From assembly GCA_016110215.1 (NCBI GenBank), contig JADWQD010000015.1, forward strand, positions 992,001 through 1,056,000: a DNA stretch of 64,000 nt, read 5' to 3'. Made by a program: the position numbers and the translations under genes. Position 1 is the first letter of the stretch; every line of letters begins with the position of its first letter. Source of the DNA: Capronia americana. Taxonomy: Eukaryota > Ascomycota > Eurotiomycetes > Chaetothyriales > Herpotrichiellaceae. Positions 1 to 12,084 of this stretch are shown piece by piece. The notes under the pieces were generated by a model that saw only the letters and a list, made by a program, of their open reading frames with translations, searched no databases and had not been told where the DNA came from.

Positions 1-132
1 CATACCGCCCTCTGGGCGCATGAATATGAGCTCTCAGTTATTGATCACGATTCGCACAGTGGCGGTTTTGGCCGTGCACCCCTTTCCTCGGATCTTTCTC
101 GCCTCTCGAGTACCTGGACAAATGGCAATCAC

Positions 133-2443
133 ATGGACGTCCCACACTCCGCTTGTTTAGCTGTCGGTCACGAGACTACATTTTCACCACAAGACTATTT
201 CTACCGGGCTGGCATTGATTACGGGACCCACACAAATGGCCAATTACAAGCTGCCCAAACTCAGTCTGTGGGCTGCTTTTTATCAGGAGGAAATCTGTCC
301 CAACAATCAGTACAGATGGTTCCGAGGCCAAATACCGTCAGCCAGTCGGCTCAAGCCCAATGGATATCTAGATACTCAGGCGCTACGGCGAAGGCTCCGT
401 TGGCGGCTTGTACAGACTTGACATTAAACATTATTCAGCCGACCAGCCTTGAGAATAACGGTAAAAGGCACGAAATGGACACCACCTCGGATATTGCAGT
501 GGACAGTTCTTTCAATTCCCACAATCTAACCATCCCACACACTGACGCACCGCGACCCTCGTCGCCCAGGCTGGCGAGAAGCCAGGAAATGCCTGCGCGC
601 TTTGAAGACGATTGTGAGGCAAGAAGGAACGCAATCAAATACCTGTTCATCGACCTAGGCTGTACAATGGAGCAAACGACGATGATACTTCAACTCATCT
701 TTAATTTGAGAGAGACGTGAGTTTTCATCAAAAGGTATGTGATTAATTCAGGACTGATGGGTTGATTGCAGCAAATATAAACTCCAGAAAGCAAAACAGG
801 GTTGGCAAGAGTGCCAGAAGAATAAATCTGGTCAAGGTTCCGCGCCATCCACGAAATCTACTTCGATGCCGAGGCGTCGATGTCAATCTCGCCAACGCCA
901 CCATCGGCATCGACACCTCTGGCCAGGGTCTCGGTTTTACCACCATATCGCAGGGCCAACTGAATATCCGGCAGGTGAACATCATCCACCAAGCCGGCAC
1001 GGCAATCGCTGTCGCCAGGCCCGGGATCGCAGAATTGCCAGTCCCCACAGAAGTGGCAACAAAGGGGCAAGTCACAAACGTACAAGACCCCTCAAGCGCA
1101 TGGCTAATTTCGACCCATACCCTGCATACGTGAATATCTCTCTCCTTCGCTATATACCGCGTGAGCTCGATTTCAGTCTGTACAAGACCCAGATCTCACT
1201 ACTCCTTTTCATCGATAAATACGTCAAGGGTTTCTTTGATTCCATCAGCAGCAAGGGATCTAAAGCACCGTTAGAAACGAATGAGATTCCGCAAAATCCA
1301 ATCGAATGGAAATGGCAACGCTTTTCGGGTCGCTGCCAGGGAGTGTCCGAGCTTGTTCGAAAGAAAAAGCATTGCATGCAAAATGGAGTCAACATGACAT
1401 GCGTGAAGACGACCATTACAGACATCCTCAACCAAACGGTCTTTTGTCAGGTCGCAAATACACTAAACGACTGTAGTCCATACATGTTGGTCCACTTTTG
1501 GATGATCTGCCGCGTCCTGCAAGGTATCCTCCCACAATTGGGTTATTCTGAAGACGAACTTCCGGTTGCCACTGCTGTTCAGGTCAAAGAATTTGTGCAG
1601 GCGCTACGGGGTCCTCCGAATGTTGTCAACACAGGAGACGCCGTTGGACTGCTTGATCTTCTGACGACTTTCCTTGAGGTCTCACCTTCTGACTTACAGG
1701 ATACCATCCGGATCAGTTGTCACTGTACTGCCCAAGCTCTCACGAGCAGACTCGGCCCTGATAATCCTAGCGTCCTCGGAATGTGGCTTGCCTATTTCTG
1801 CTACTGGGACAAGAAAGGCCTCGACCGAAGACAGTTTCTAGACACATACAGAAAAGCTCTTGAGGAGACTGAAATAGAGAATGGTCCCCAGCACGAGTAC
1901 ACGATCGACGTCTTGTGTAATTACGCTATCGCAGCGTACTATCTTTGTCACGACAACGACCTCGCCAGGCAGCTCGCGGTGGATCTCTGGGGACGGACTT
2001 GGAAGACTCTCGAGAAGCCAGTAGTTTGGACCGTGAAAACTAAGTCGATGGCTGAAGCGGCGAAGCTGATTGCGCTTCTTGGTTGCATCAACCATGAGAA
2101 CAAGCGCAAGAACACAGAAGAGATGAAGAAGATTCGTCGAAAGGCAGGTTGTAAGGGAAAGGCAGGTCGCCGGAAATGGCGCCAGACGCAACTTCCTCCA
2201 CCACCTCCTGACGAGGCAATTCAGGCCGTCGATCCCCTGGCTGAAGCCACAAAACAGCTGGCAGGTGGCGATGAGGACTGCCAAAACACGGCGGCCTTCT
2301 TGTCGGACTGTCTAGCAAGCTTGACCCGAGAATTCTGCAAGAAAGACGCTACACGTCATCGTGAACTAGGGATACAGCATCGCTCTTACATCGTTTCGGT
2401 CCAACAGTTCATCCAAGAACCGGCGACAAATCCCTCCCTTTGA
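133..2443 (+). CDS. Clr5-domain protein, function unknown
   Basis: Two exons, 133-716 and 772-2443, joined by a 55-nt intron (GTGAGT...TTGCAG), give 751 residues. Across the junction the protein reads as a Clr5-type domain (about residues 160-215): a short helix pair around KYLFIDLGCTMEQTT, then KYKLQKAKQGWQE and a QKN end, resembling the W..KN close of that family. Clr5 domains are common in fungal proteins of unknown, probably nuclear, function. The domain lies further from the N-terminus than usual, so the start is uncertain. Residues from about 230 to 310 are rich in His and Arg and look unlike normal coding sequence, while another frame there is Ser/Pro-rich; see the finding. The C-terminal half is helical, with a basic patch near 2090-2190 and a PPPPP run. 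No enzyme motif was seen. Confidence 0.6.
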
Positions 2444-3797
2444 TGTTCTATTGTTACAATCCCGACTGGGCAAGGCCAAAACCCCTTGCAAAGTCAAGGT
2501 TCTGCGAAGAAGAGAATCAACGGTTTCCCTACCTTGTGAAAAAGACGGTACTATCGCTGAAAGGCCAGCGCATATTCTGGGCCAATGGCAGCTGAGGAGT
2601 TGTAATTCGCAACAATTGTCCGATTATTGGTCTGCTCGCTCGCTGGGTCTTAATCCAATCCAACCATGCCTGGCGCCTCTTGAAACGTCGAATCGACACA
2701 GGATTCTATGAGACAGATGAGGAAGTTCTACTGGAAGAAATGGAATGCTAGATATACGGAATGTCATGGAGTATGTTGACTCGAAAGCATACTTGGTTAC
2801 TGCTGTAATTGCACCAGCATGACTGGCATACAAGTTTTCGATCGCCCAAATCGCCTAAATATTTAACTTGTCGGTTAGAACCCCGTGGTTACAAGGAAGG
2901 ACAAAGGCAGCATCAAGGACAGGAAGTGACGGACGGGAAATTTCAGCACTGGCTTCTTTTATATGTATATGTGTGTGTGTTTGTATTTGACAGAGAGACC
3001 TAGCGGATGCAAAATAATTCCAACAAACCTTGGCCAAGCAAGCGCGATCACCGCGTTTCAATAACCCTACTTCCTTACCAGAAAGAACGGAGCGTGTGAG
3101 CAGCGTTGAGGAGGGAGAGCCGGGGGTTTTCACGCGCTTGCGGAACCCCTCTCGCCCACCTCTCGTCTACGAGTACTTGTACTGTCACGATTGGTACGGG
3201 AGGAAGCCTGTCAACATCGATCTGCCGTGTCTGCAAAATTCGCCTGCTCCGTGGACCATTACGGTCCAACACAGGGTGCAGGGAAATTTCCCGCCGAAAG
3301 TTAGCTTTCGGACCAAGATCGCTCCCCGGTCAGTTCCTACGCCAGACTAGGATCTTTTGTAGGCTGCTATCTGGAGACGCTGCCGTCGAAGCCTGGGAGG
3401 GGCACGAGGGGGTTGGTTTGTGGTTTAGAGAACAAGTGAGAGGAGGTCAACAACTTAGCAAGATCGAAATATGAAAATCCATCCCGCCAGAGCAATAAAC
3501 GAGGAAAAGACAATCATCTGCCACGTCGTTCGTTCGGACCACGCGAAACACCAATCGTCTCTTTGACCATCAGTCGACTTGATGGATTGATTCCCGCCCC
3601 GACGTTCCGCGCACCATGTCAATGCCCTGGAACGCGCATGGAAACAAGTGAGCTTCGACCCGTCGATCTTGGCAGCCTTCGGGATGGATTCCGTACGATA
3701 CGACTACATAGGGATTCTCACACGGTGCAATGCCTTATGTTTGCGCTGGCCGCCAGGCTATACAGAGCCAAAAAGGCTTCATTTCTGATCAAGTATC
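2444..3797. other. Intergenic spacer, no gene seen
   Basis: About 1.35 kb between the Clr5 gene and the dehydrogenase. Short open frames occur on both strands but none has a recognisable domain or consistent splice signals. A short TA/TG-rich microsatellite lies near 2959-2985. The 3' part should hold the dehydrogenase promoter. Confidence 0.5.
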
Positions 3798-4741
3798 ATG
3801 GCCAGTCATCGCCTTGCAAGTCGAGTGGCAGTGGTCACAGGCGCCTCGTCCGGCCTTGGGCGTGCCATTGCCCTGGAGATGGCGCTGAACGGCGCCCGGG
3901 TCGTCTGCGCTGACCTCAAGCCTCGAGGCCATGATGCCGATGTGAACGAGAAGCCTACCCATGAATTGATCGTCGAGACCGGGCAACAAAGTATATTTGT
4001 CGCGACCGATGTTGCGGACGCATCGAGCGTGAAAACCTTGATCCAGGCCACCGTGGACAAGTTCGGCCGGCTCGACATGTAAGTAGTTGCTCTCTTGCAA
4101 AAGTCTTGCATGACCTTTTTTCGTCAAATGACACTTGGATGCGGTATAGAATGATCAACAACGCTGGCGTCGCCGCCGAATCATCCGATCCCCTGCCGAT
4201 CTACGAAGCTACGGAAGATCGATTCGACCTTACAATGAAGGTCAACGCTCGCGGAGTTTTCCTGGGCTGCAAACATGCAGCCATTCAGATGATGAAGCAG
4301 GACCGCTTGCCGGGTAGGGACCGAGGCTGGATCGTTAACATGTCCTCGGGCCTTGCGGTCAGGGGCATGGTTGGCGTGCCTTGCTATTCCGCATCCAAGG
4401 GCGCCGTCTGGAGTATGACCAGAGCAGTGGCTATGGATCTGGCCCCATTCCATATTCACTGTAACGCCATTTTACCTGGCTGTGAGTCGGTGTCAATCCA
4501 AGGCATTACCCAAGACGCTGACATGAACACCAAACCAGTCATTCAAACCCCAATGACCGCGAAGATGACGAATGACCCAGAAGGGCTTCGCAGGCTCGAG
4601 CACGTCCAACCATTTGGAAGGGTGGGTCATCCGAGCGAGATTGCAAAGACGGCGGTTTTTCTCAGCAGTGATGATGCCTGTGGGATCTCTGCTGCTGGCA
4701 TACCCGTTGATGGAGGTCTCCTGGAGCAGCTTAAGGTCTGA
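3798..4741 (+). CDS. Short-chain dehydrogenase/reductase (SDR)
   Basis: Exons 3798-4078, 4150-4481 and 4539-4741 give 271 residues, the usual length of classical SDRs. The NAD(P)-binding glycine motif TGASSGLG is near residue 14. Splicing intron 1 (71 nt) restores the DIMINNAG motif. The catalytic Ser is in NMSSG and the Tyr-Lys pair in YSASKGA. Intron 2 is 57 nt, stop-free and in frame; removing it turns an odd insertion into LPGFIQTPM, the expected family sequence, so it is very likely real (GTGAGT donor, GCTGAC branch, CCAG acceptor). It oxidises or reduces an alcohol/ketone pair; the substrate cannot be read. It is convergent with the Zn2Cys6 regulator to its right and may share a pathway with the lactonase and decarboxylase beyond it. 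Confidence 0.9.
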
Positions 4742-4929
4742 TGCAACCCTACGGCGCCGTCCTCTCGTTCAGGAGTCTCTGTCCTATTATGAAACTTCTC
4801 TTACTGCTTTGACTAGCCCTACATTAAAGTAGCCACCAGCGAATCTCAGCCATATCCTAGGTAGGATATTGAAGAAGTACTCAATGTGGATGGGTGTGAA
4901 CAAGACAATTGGACAGTAACGAAGATTTG

Positions 4930-7596
4930 CTATGGAAATGCAGTTTGAACTTCGAGATCAAAGTGCCCAGTGCTCAACCAATCCCACTCCAAGTCCATGA
5001 ACCCTTCGAGGGCCGTAGGGTCTTCGAAGATGAACGTGTCGGAGGGGTATTCCTGCTGTCCCGAAGCGGATCCTACCGTATCTGCCGCGACCGGCATTGA
5101 TGGCGTGGCTGCTGGCGGCTGTTGAGATGCTTGGCGCGTCAACCGTCCGCGAAAGGCGGTCGTCTTGTCATTGAGAAGCGTAAGCGCAGTCAGACACCGT
5201 CGTGCCGGACCGGCCGAGATATTGAGACTTTCGTACCGCTCGAGGATATGCATGGCTTGCCGCCATGTCCGGTCGAGGTCCGTCTGTTCCACCTTGACGA
5301 GGATCGGCGGACATACTCGAGCGGCGAGAACGATGGTTGCCGCCGCGTAAACAACTGCAAGCGATCAGTATTTCCAATCACGATCGGCGAGGGCTGCTCA
5401 AAAAGAGTTACAAATCACATTGTACCACCAGGCTGGAAGGACACTGCGCCAATATTAGCGTTTTGATGGGGGGAGGGAGTAGAAGGGGCCTGTGGTAGTA
5501 CGCTCCTGTCGTTCCTCAAAATGTCTTCATTCAGTTGAGAGATGAGTTCTTGAGCAGACTTGATGCATATGATGGCAGACCGGACGAGGATCAACTGTTC
5601 GACAGAGAGGTCGTCTGACAATAGTCCCGGCGTCAAATGTCCATTGGGCTTGAAAGTTAATTGTGCGAGAAACGGCCTGAACAGCAGGATGCGGCTGTAC
5701 AAGAATCTGTATACACTGTTAGATATGGATTTGGAGCTCCAGATGCTGCGAATCTACCGATTCTGAAGCACCCTGGACTGGTGCCGAAAGACAGATTGTG
5801 TTTTGGTTGCCGGCCGTTCTGGGCCGCTGGCTTCTGCTGATTTCAAAAACGCGGGAAGGGAATTCCAGAACAAGTTCAGCCTGTGCTCGATCTCGACGAC
5901 AAGTCGATAGTGGGGATCTTTCGGCGAAGAGAACTTGGTCGCCTTCGTATTGTCTCCCGAATCGGTCGGCTCATAGAATTGCGACGTGATTTCCGTCAGG
6001 ATATCGTAAAGTTTCATGGTTTGGATGAAAAATTCAAGCTCCGAGGGTTGACCTGGTGGTTGCGTGTTTTCGGCGTTCGCACTCGTCGACAGATACTCGT
6101 CGTCGATGGCTATCGGAAGCGACACTGACTGAGTCGGGAACTGAGAGATGATTGCAGGAAAGCACAATGTGTGCGCGACAATCCTGTTCATGTAAGTCCG
6201 ATAGGTTTCAAAGGTTGGCAGCAGAATCCTTACCGTTCCAAAAGGACGCAGCCGTGCCAGACCCGCCGAAACATCTCCTTCTCGCACTGGGTCGAGAAGT
6301 ATGTGCGTGAGGGTGAGGATTCCTGCTCAAGGCCCAAAGCTTGAGCGGTACGTATGGCAATCCCTAACACCGCCCAGCACCTCGACTGATTATTAACGGT
6401 CTGGAGGTATTGTGCCAGCAACAGCAGCGTTTGAATCGTTTCGAAAGTTCCCGGTTCGGTCACGTCGATTTGCAGGAGTTGCCGCGCACGCTCGTAATAC
6501 GAACTGGACGAAGCTGTGCGCACATTTGGGGCCAAGGCCGGGCTCATGTAGCAACAAAGGGCAAAAATGACGTTCAAGCTGACATGAAACAACCTTGGTG
6601 GAAGGAGGCCTTCACCCGTCCACACTGAGTGGTATTGTGCCTCGAAAGATGGCCTGTGAACGAATGGAAAGATGATGTGGATTTCACGCCAGTAGATGCC
6701 CATCAAGTCATCGGCAACTGCTCGGACAGGAAGGACATAGCCGGGGTCGTCCCTCTGAGCTTGACTGGCCTGCCAGCGGGAGGGATTGGTGCCATATGGT
6801 TCAGTGTATGGAGGCCGCGACTCGGTCTCGGCAAGGTCGCGGACTTGTCGCAAGAAGCTCATCGTTGACGCATGTCGAAGAGAATGAGACAATCGAAGGC
6901 GCCCAGTTTCTGACGCAGACCTAGGGTCGTCCCGACAAAATGATGCCCTGGGTGATGGATCTCCTATGGAAAGGGCATGGTCAGATCCGGCGGAATTGGA
7001 TGACGGGCCTCCTGCTTGGCGAGAGAGTTCATCGCCCTCGTCAAGAGATGGCGGGCGGAAATGGTTGTGCTTGGATCCATTTACCTCAACAGGGGTAGCA
7101 CCACCGACATCGTCATCAGCGTTCGAGGCTGTGACTGTGCCGAGAATAGGATGGATCGAAAGGGTAGGTGCGGTCGCGGCGGCGGGGACGGCAGCAGCAG
7201 CAGCAGTAGGGGCGGTTGGAAGGTTCGGTCTTTGGTGATCTCGGTGCTGCTCCAGCTCGAGGATCCTCTCCTCGAGTTGTCGAATATAAAGCTCGCTAAG
7301 AAGTTCGTTTGAGCTTCATGGGCAGGAGAATACATTGCTTGCACGTACCTTTGAGCAAGATCACGACCTTTGTCTATATACAAGCATCCCCCTCCGGCCA
7401 GGCCGCGCCTCCGACAAGGTCCACACGCTGACGCACTATCAGCCAGAAGGCAACAGAAATTCACCAGTATCCCCGACGAACCTGGACGTATCCCATCACA
7501 GCGGCTTTTGCGTTGGCGGCAGGATTCGCAAGCTACAGCAATTTTGGACCTCTTTGCCTTTCTAGGCCCTGAACTTCTGTTATGGTCGTCACCCAT
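4930..7596 (-). CDS. Zn2Cys6 transcription factor with fungal-specific TF domain
   Basis: Minus-strand exons 7596-7482, 7427-7349, 7295-6234, 6183-5758, 5706 to about 5426, and 5354-4930 give about 795 residues; the fifth donor has two options 3 nt apart. After splicing, the N-terminus carries a complete binuclear zinc cluster (Cys 23, 26, 33, 40, 43, 53; ACESCRQRKSRCDG then ACGPCRRRG). A short coiled coil (ELYIRQLEERILELEQH) follows, then an Ala-rich linker encoded partly by a GCT/GCC repeat. The fungal-specific TF domain begins around LMGIYWREIHIIFPFVHRPSF. The first intron (54 nt) lies inside the zinc cluster between Cys3 and Cys4 and is a multiple of three. Its position between the dehydrogenase and the lactonase suggests it regulates them; that is inference. 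Confidence 0.88.
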
Positions 7597-8536
7597 TAGA
7601 CGACTGTTGCCGAGGCTTCAGAGGAGAATGGTAAAATATCCGTTGTGGCTTTCATGTCGTTGCGTGTCCAAGGACACAGATTCTCACTCAGACCTGCCCA
7701 GGAGGAGGGGCCCCGCAGTCCACCCCACACGCCTATGTAACTGGGATGATTTCTGGGGGCCATCCAGGCGTCCGGTGAGCAGAATTAGGCGTATCTTGTT
7801 CGGGCCTGATGCAGAGCAGAGGTCAGGCGGGCTGCCATCGAGGTCAGGCTCTGAGCGGAGGCGAACATTTCGACGATGCTCTCTATCTCCAATCGGAGAC
7901 ACTCCGCATTTCGGGATGTCTTCCTGAAGACAGGCCAGCCCATCAGCGTGCCGGGTTATGGGTGACTGGACTTGGTACAGTCTTCTGAAGAAAGCATCTT
8001 CGTGTCACAACTCGGAAATCGGGTCGATATCTGCACGCACATGAAAAACTATGTACGTTGGACGCTCATCAAACAACTGGTGCGTGGCGACAATTCTCAT
8101 CCCTCGCTACATTTCGCGTTCCACAAGTACAAGATGGCGGTCGATATTCCCCTGAGTAATATCCCAACCCATCCGGTCCTGGGTTGAGGTGCTCCGTAAG
8201 ACCGGCGATGTGTATTTCTGCTCTGTCCAATGGGAACCCCTTCCGATCCTTAGACATCTCTTACCGGATCGATTCCAGCGAGGCCAAGTGCAGAAGAAGC
8301 CGAATGACTTGTGGGAGCCTCGTCGAGGATCTAGACTGCCCATGCCCGTGGTCCATTGCACCTACCTATATAGGATACTTCGAATCCTTCGATATATTTA
8401 TGAATGCCACCTACCCCATCCGTTTACAGAACTTGGTTCCCACGTCTCTCCGAGGCTCACTGAGAAGTCGAGATTGCGAGGCATGGGATTGCTCGTTCCT
8501 GTCCACATCGTCTAGCTCACACAAACTTCAAACGCC
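7597..8536. promoter_or_regulatory. Divergent promoter region
   Basis: About 940 bp between the starts of the minus-strand Zn2Cys6 regulator and the plus-strand lactonase. No supported gene was seen. The arrangement fits a shared control region; I could not identify a specific binding site with confidence. Confidence 0.4.
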
Positions 8537-9466
8537 ATGGCTTCCTTGGCAGATTTGCTCAAAGATGCCGTGGAAATCTCCCATCAGCCCCTTGCCGGAG
8601 GTTTGCTGTTTGGCGAAAGCCCTCGCTATCATGACGGGGACGGCAAACTGTACGTTTCCGACATGATTGGCCAGAAAATCTATCGCATCGACGCGAGGAC
8701 TGGAGAGAAAGAAACGGTGGTTGAGGTTGAGCCTCAGCCCAACGGGATGTGTTTCCACGCGGACGGATCGCTGTTGTATTCATCCATGTTCGACGCGAAA
8801 CTATTCAAGTTGGACCTTGGAACGGGCCAGAGCACGCCGTACGCCGACCTTTCGGAGTGGATGACCGGTTACTGCGGCGACATGGTCATTGACAAACACG
8901 GCCGCGTGTATATCGATGACACGGGAGCCCGGGTGCTGCATGGGGAGACGGCCGCTTCTGGCCGTCTTCTTGTAGTCGAACCCGATGGCACGGTTCGAGT
9001 TGCAGCGGAAGGTCTTCGTTTTCCGAACGGGGTCGCGATTGACAGCAGCGGGAAGACTTTGTATATCTCGGAGTCATTCGGGCATTGCCTGACCACGTTT
9101 GAAATCGACACCGAAGGACGACTCCACAATCGAGCTACGGCGTGGGATATGACTGATCTCGCTGCTGCGCCTCGCGTCAACGCCATTGACGGACTGTGCA
9201 TCGATGCCGAGGACGGCCTGTGGCTCAGCTTGCTCGATCACCACGTCTACGTACGCCGTGATAAGCGGGGCGTCTTCACGCATTACATCAAGGCGGGCGG
9301 CGATCCCGTTGCGTGTGCCCTTGGCGGCGACGACGGCAGGACACTATTCTTGGTGACGAACACGTGGGACGAAGGGTCTATTTTTGAGGCAATGGTGAAC
9401 AAAACCACCAGAGGGACCATCACCGTTGCCCGGGTTGAGGTTGGCAAGGGCAAAGGACTTCCTTAG
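8537..9466 (+). CDS. SMP-30/gluconolactonase/LRE-family lactonase
   Basis: A single intronless frame of 309 residues, the full length of the SMP-30/gluconolactonase beta-propeller family. Family metal-ligand motifs are visible: the Glu in FGESPRYH near residue 27, the Asn in FPNGVAID, and the Asp in NAIDGLCID. These enzymes hydrolyse sugar or other lactones using one divalent metal ion. No signal peptide is apparent, so a cytosolic enzyme is likely. It starts downstream of a divergent regulator and is convergent with the decarboxylase-like gene 220 bp away. A lactonase, an SDR and a metal-dependent decarboxylase/hydrolase around one regulator suggest a small catabolic locus for a sugar acid or aromatic compound; the substrate is not known. 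Confidence 0.9.
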   Translation: MASLADLLKDAVEISHQPLAGGLLFGESPRYHDGDGKLYVSDMIGQKIYRIDARTGEKETVVEVEPQPNGMCFHADGSLLYSSMFDAKLFKLDLGTGQSTPYADLSEWMTGYCGDMVIDKHGRVYIDDTGARVLHGETAASGRLLVVEPDGTVRVAAEGLRFPNGVAIDSSGKTLYISESFGHCLTTFEIDTEGRLHNRATAWDMTDLAAAPRVNAIDGLCIDAEDGLWLSLLDHHVYVRRDKRGVFTHYIKAGGDPVACALGGDDGRTLFLVTNTWDEGSIFEAMVNKTTRGTITVARVEVGKGKGLP

Positions 9467-9687
9467 TTGGGGTGGGCCGTTGCGAAGGAAAATTCTGCTC
9501 GGGACAAGGCAGTCTATGGGAGACTCGGAATACTGTATGATTGATTCGTTTGTTTAGCATATCTGCTTCTCATTCTGCCACCAACGAGCATCTGAACAAT
9601 CACTCAGTGAGACTACATAAGGCTGGGAAGAATCTTTTGGCCGGCCCCTACAGATCGGATAATGATAATTCCATCTCTCTTCAAGTC

Positions 9688-10700
9688 CTATGCATAGTAT
9701 TGGGCTAATCTTGGGATCAGCTTCAGAGCATTCTTGTTGTCGATTTTCTCCCTCAGTTCGAGACTCTTGAAGTCAAAGGTTTTGATAAGAGGGATGTGAT
9801 TTTCAAGGTTGGTGGGGGTTGCGTACGGGTAGTCACTGCCGAACAGGATGTGGTCTGGCTTTGCAAAATCCTGCAGGAGACTTAAAACCCGGTGGCTGTT
9901 GGACAGAGCGATGTCGTAGTAGAAGCTTGTTGCGCCGTCCATGAAATCTTGCTGTTCCGGCGAGTCCTTGGGGAAAATACAGGCCGTCCGAGAAACCAGG
10001 TATGGAAGCGTGCCTCCGGCGTGAGAGAGAATGATTTTGCAGTTCGGATGAGTCTGGGGAATACGATTGAGAAGCATGTCCACGGCAGCAGTGGTTGTCT
10101 CAAAGGGATACTGGATGAGGGGTTGGACCATCTTGGGATTTACGAGATGAGTGTCGACAGAATGTGTTGGGTGGACAAACACCACGGCGCCTCGTTGGTT
10201 CAGTTCAGCCCAGATATCGGTAAAGTCGGGATGGCCCAGGTATTGGTAGCCAGTGCCGTAGCGGGTAAAGACGGTGATGCCGTCAGCTTTCAGAACATCC
10301 AAGGAGTATGCAACTTCTGCCAGGAACTCTTTCTTGTCGGTCATGGATGGGAGAGTGGCGAAGAAGCCATAGCGATGAGGAGCATCGTCTCGGACTTTCG
10401 CAAGATACTCGTTGCAGCGTCGTGCAAGATCTGCACGTCCCTCTGGCGTCTTTCGGATACACGCTCCCGGGGCAGTGAGAGAAAGAATAGTGGTGGAAAT
10501 ATCATGTTCGGTGTTGAATTTCTGGTCTGCGTCTAAAGACCAGTTCGGCACACCTTTGAACCCTGAAGGGTCACCACCCTCTTGCTCCACAGCTGATGGA
10601 CCCGTTAGCAAGTTTCTATCAGGCAGAGAAGCAGAAGATTACCCTCGGCGTAGAAACCGGTCACAAAGTGGTGATGGACGTCAATTCTCCCGTGCGCCAT
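9688..10700 (-). CDS. ACMSD-type amidohydrolase-2 family decarboxylase or hydrolase
   Basis: Exons 10700-10643 and 10592-9688, separated by a 50-nt intron, give 320 residues. The short first exon supplies the metal-binding HxH motif (RIDVHHHF). Later ligands are in VFVHPTHS, ILSHAGGTLPYL and ILFGSDYPY. This set is characteristic of the ACMSD / 6-methylsalicylate / gamma-resorcylate decarboxylase branch of the amidohydrolase superfamily, which removes carboxyl groups from aromatic or muconate acids non-oxidatively, though some relatives hydrolyse lactones. The exact substrate cannot be assigned. It is convergent with the SMP-30 lactonase. The first exon is 58 nt and a simple open-frame search would miss it, losing the HxH site. 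Confidence 0.88.
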
Positions 10701-12084
10701 AGTCACGACAGTAAACGAATTGGGTCTTCGAAAATGGAAAAGACGGGTTTCGAGCTGTCGAAGTCTATAACGTGGTCACAAGGAGTTAGTGAGGCCAGTA
10801 TGTCTCCTTATAAGCCTATCTCCCCAAGGGTTGAAGGGCGACGGTATTCTTGCCATGTCTCCACACAATAGTGTACCCGGAATCCCTCCCGTCGCCGTCC
10901 GGAACGAAATCGTCCTGAATCGTTCCCCGGAATTCTGGGGGGAATCATGCCGGGGAAGCGATGTTCCCAGCGAGGACATATGGAGCCCAAGCATTTGTCA
11001 GAGGCCCATTTCCGTCCGCAATTGTTCAAATTTTGACTTTGGCCGGGATGAGACCCGGTAGCCCTGGTCTTGGGATCCTTCTTCAGGTTGTGACGTTAAA
11101 TTTTGACACACTGTACTCCGCTTCTGGTCCAGAAGTCGCTTCAACCGACGATTGATAAGTCTAAAGTTGTGAATATATATCAACAAGTATCTTAACCACC
11201 CAAGTCCTGGGATCTCCGAACTTGTAGTGGAGACGTCCCAAAACTGTCCGTGCCTGTAAAACTGTATCACAGCATATGCCTGGGGCTGCATGTAGAGCTT
11301 GGTGACTGGTTGGCCACTCATGGGAGTATCTTGTCAGCAGAGAACTCAGTGTAGAGGGGTGGAGATTTAAATACAGGAGTATACCTGCTTCTGCTTTAGT
11401 CTTTCACGACATATCGGTGGAAGGTCACGGGAGTAGGAGAGCAGTCGACAGCTTACCTCTTCGCCAATGGTATTGAATCCGTGAGAGATCTCTCATCCAG
11501 TGCGTGGAATGGGGGAGTCGTCATCATTTGTGTGCCAGCGTCGTTGTCAGCACATATGGCCCTCAGCGCCTCCAGCAAACTGCATATTTGGCTGCTCCAT
11601 TTGTTGGACCGGTCCAGTCCAGGGCATTTCGTCTCTGCTCGTAGTAATCCTGCTACGCTACGCTCCGCAGGATGAGAAGAAATGATTGGGTTGCAGGGCG
11701 TCTTGGCAAACATAACTCCACACCATCAAAAGCGGGGACCATGCCCGAAACCGACGGGCCGCCTGAACCAGAAGTGGATTTCCCGGCAACGACTTCACGG
11801 ACTCAAAGTTCGAATCATATACTTCTTACTGATCAGAATCTCTATGTCTCTCTTTTACACCAGCTGGGGCGTGCTGAGGCTGGATTGATACATGTCTGTT
11901 CCCCTTCCAAAAATGTGTGTAAGTTTTACCATTTCAAACGTTACCGTGAGGTTCAAGCCCTGTACCAAGAGTATTTCATGTCTCATAACAATGAGAACCA
12001 CCCATATCGACAATATCTGGCATGTCCCAATGTACAATCAATCCGACGTAGCATCCAGCGCGTTTTGTCCAACGCCAATCACCC
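10701..12084. other. Intergenic spacer, no convincing gene
   Basis: About 1.4 kb between the decarboxylase start and the hapX stop. A plus-strand open frame at 11672-12088 (138 codons) has no recognisable domain and overlaps the hapX end, so it is not annotated. No RNA gene could be recognised. Confidence 0.4.

Noticed and set aside
762..1133. 123-codon frame overlapping the Clr5 gene
   Set aside because: It starts inside the intron and loses the downstream conserved frame; considered only as part of the possible frame-shift finding.
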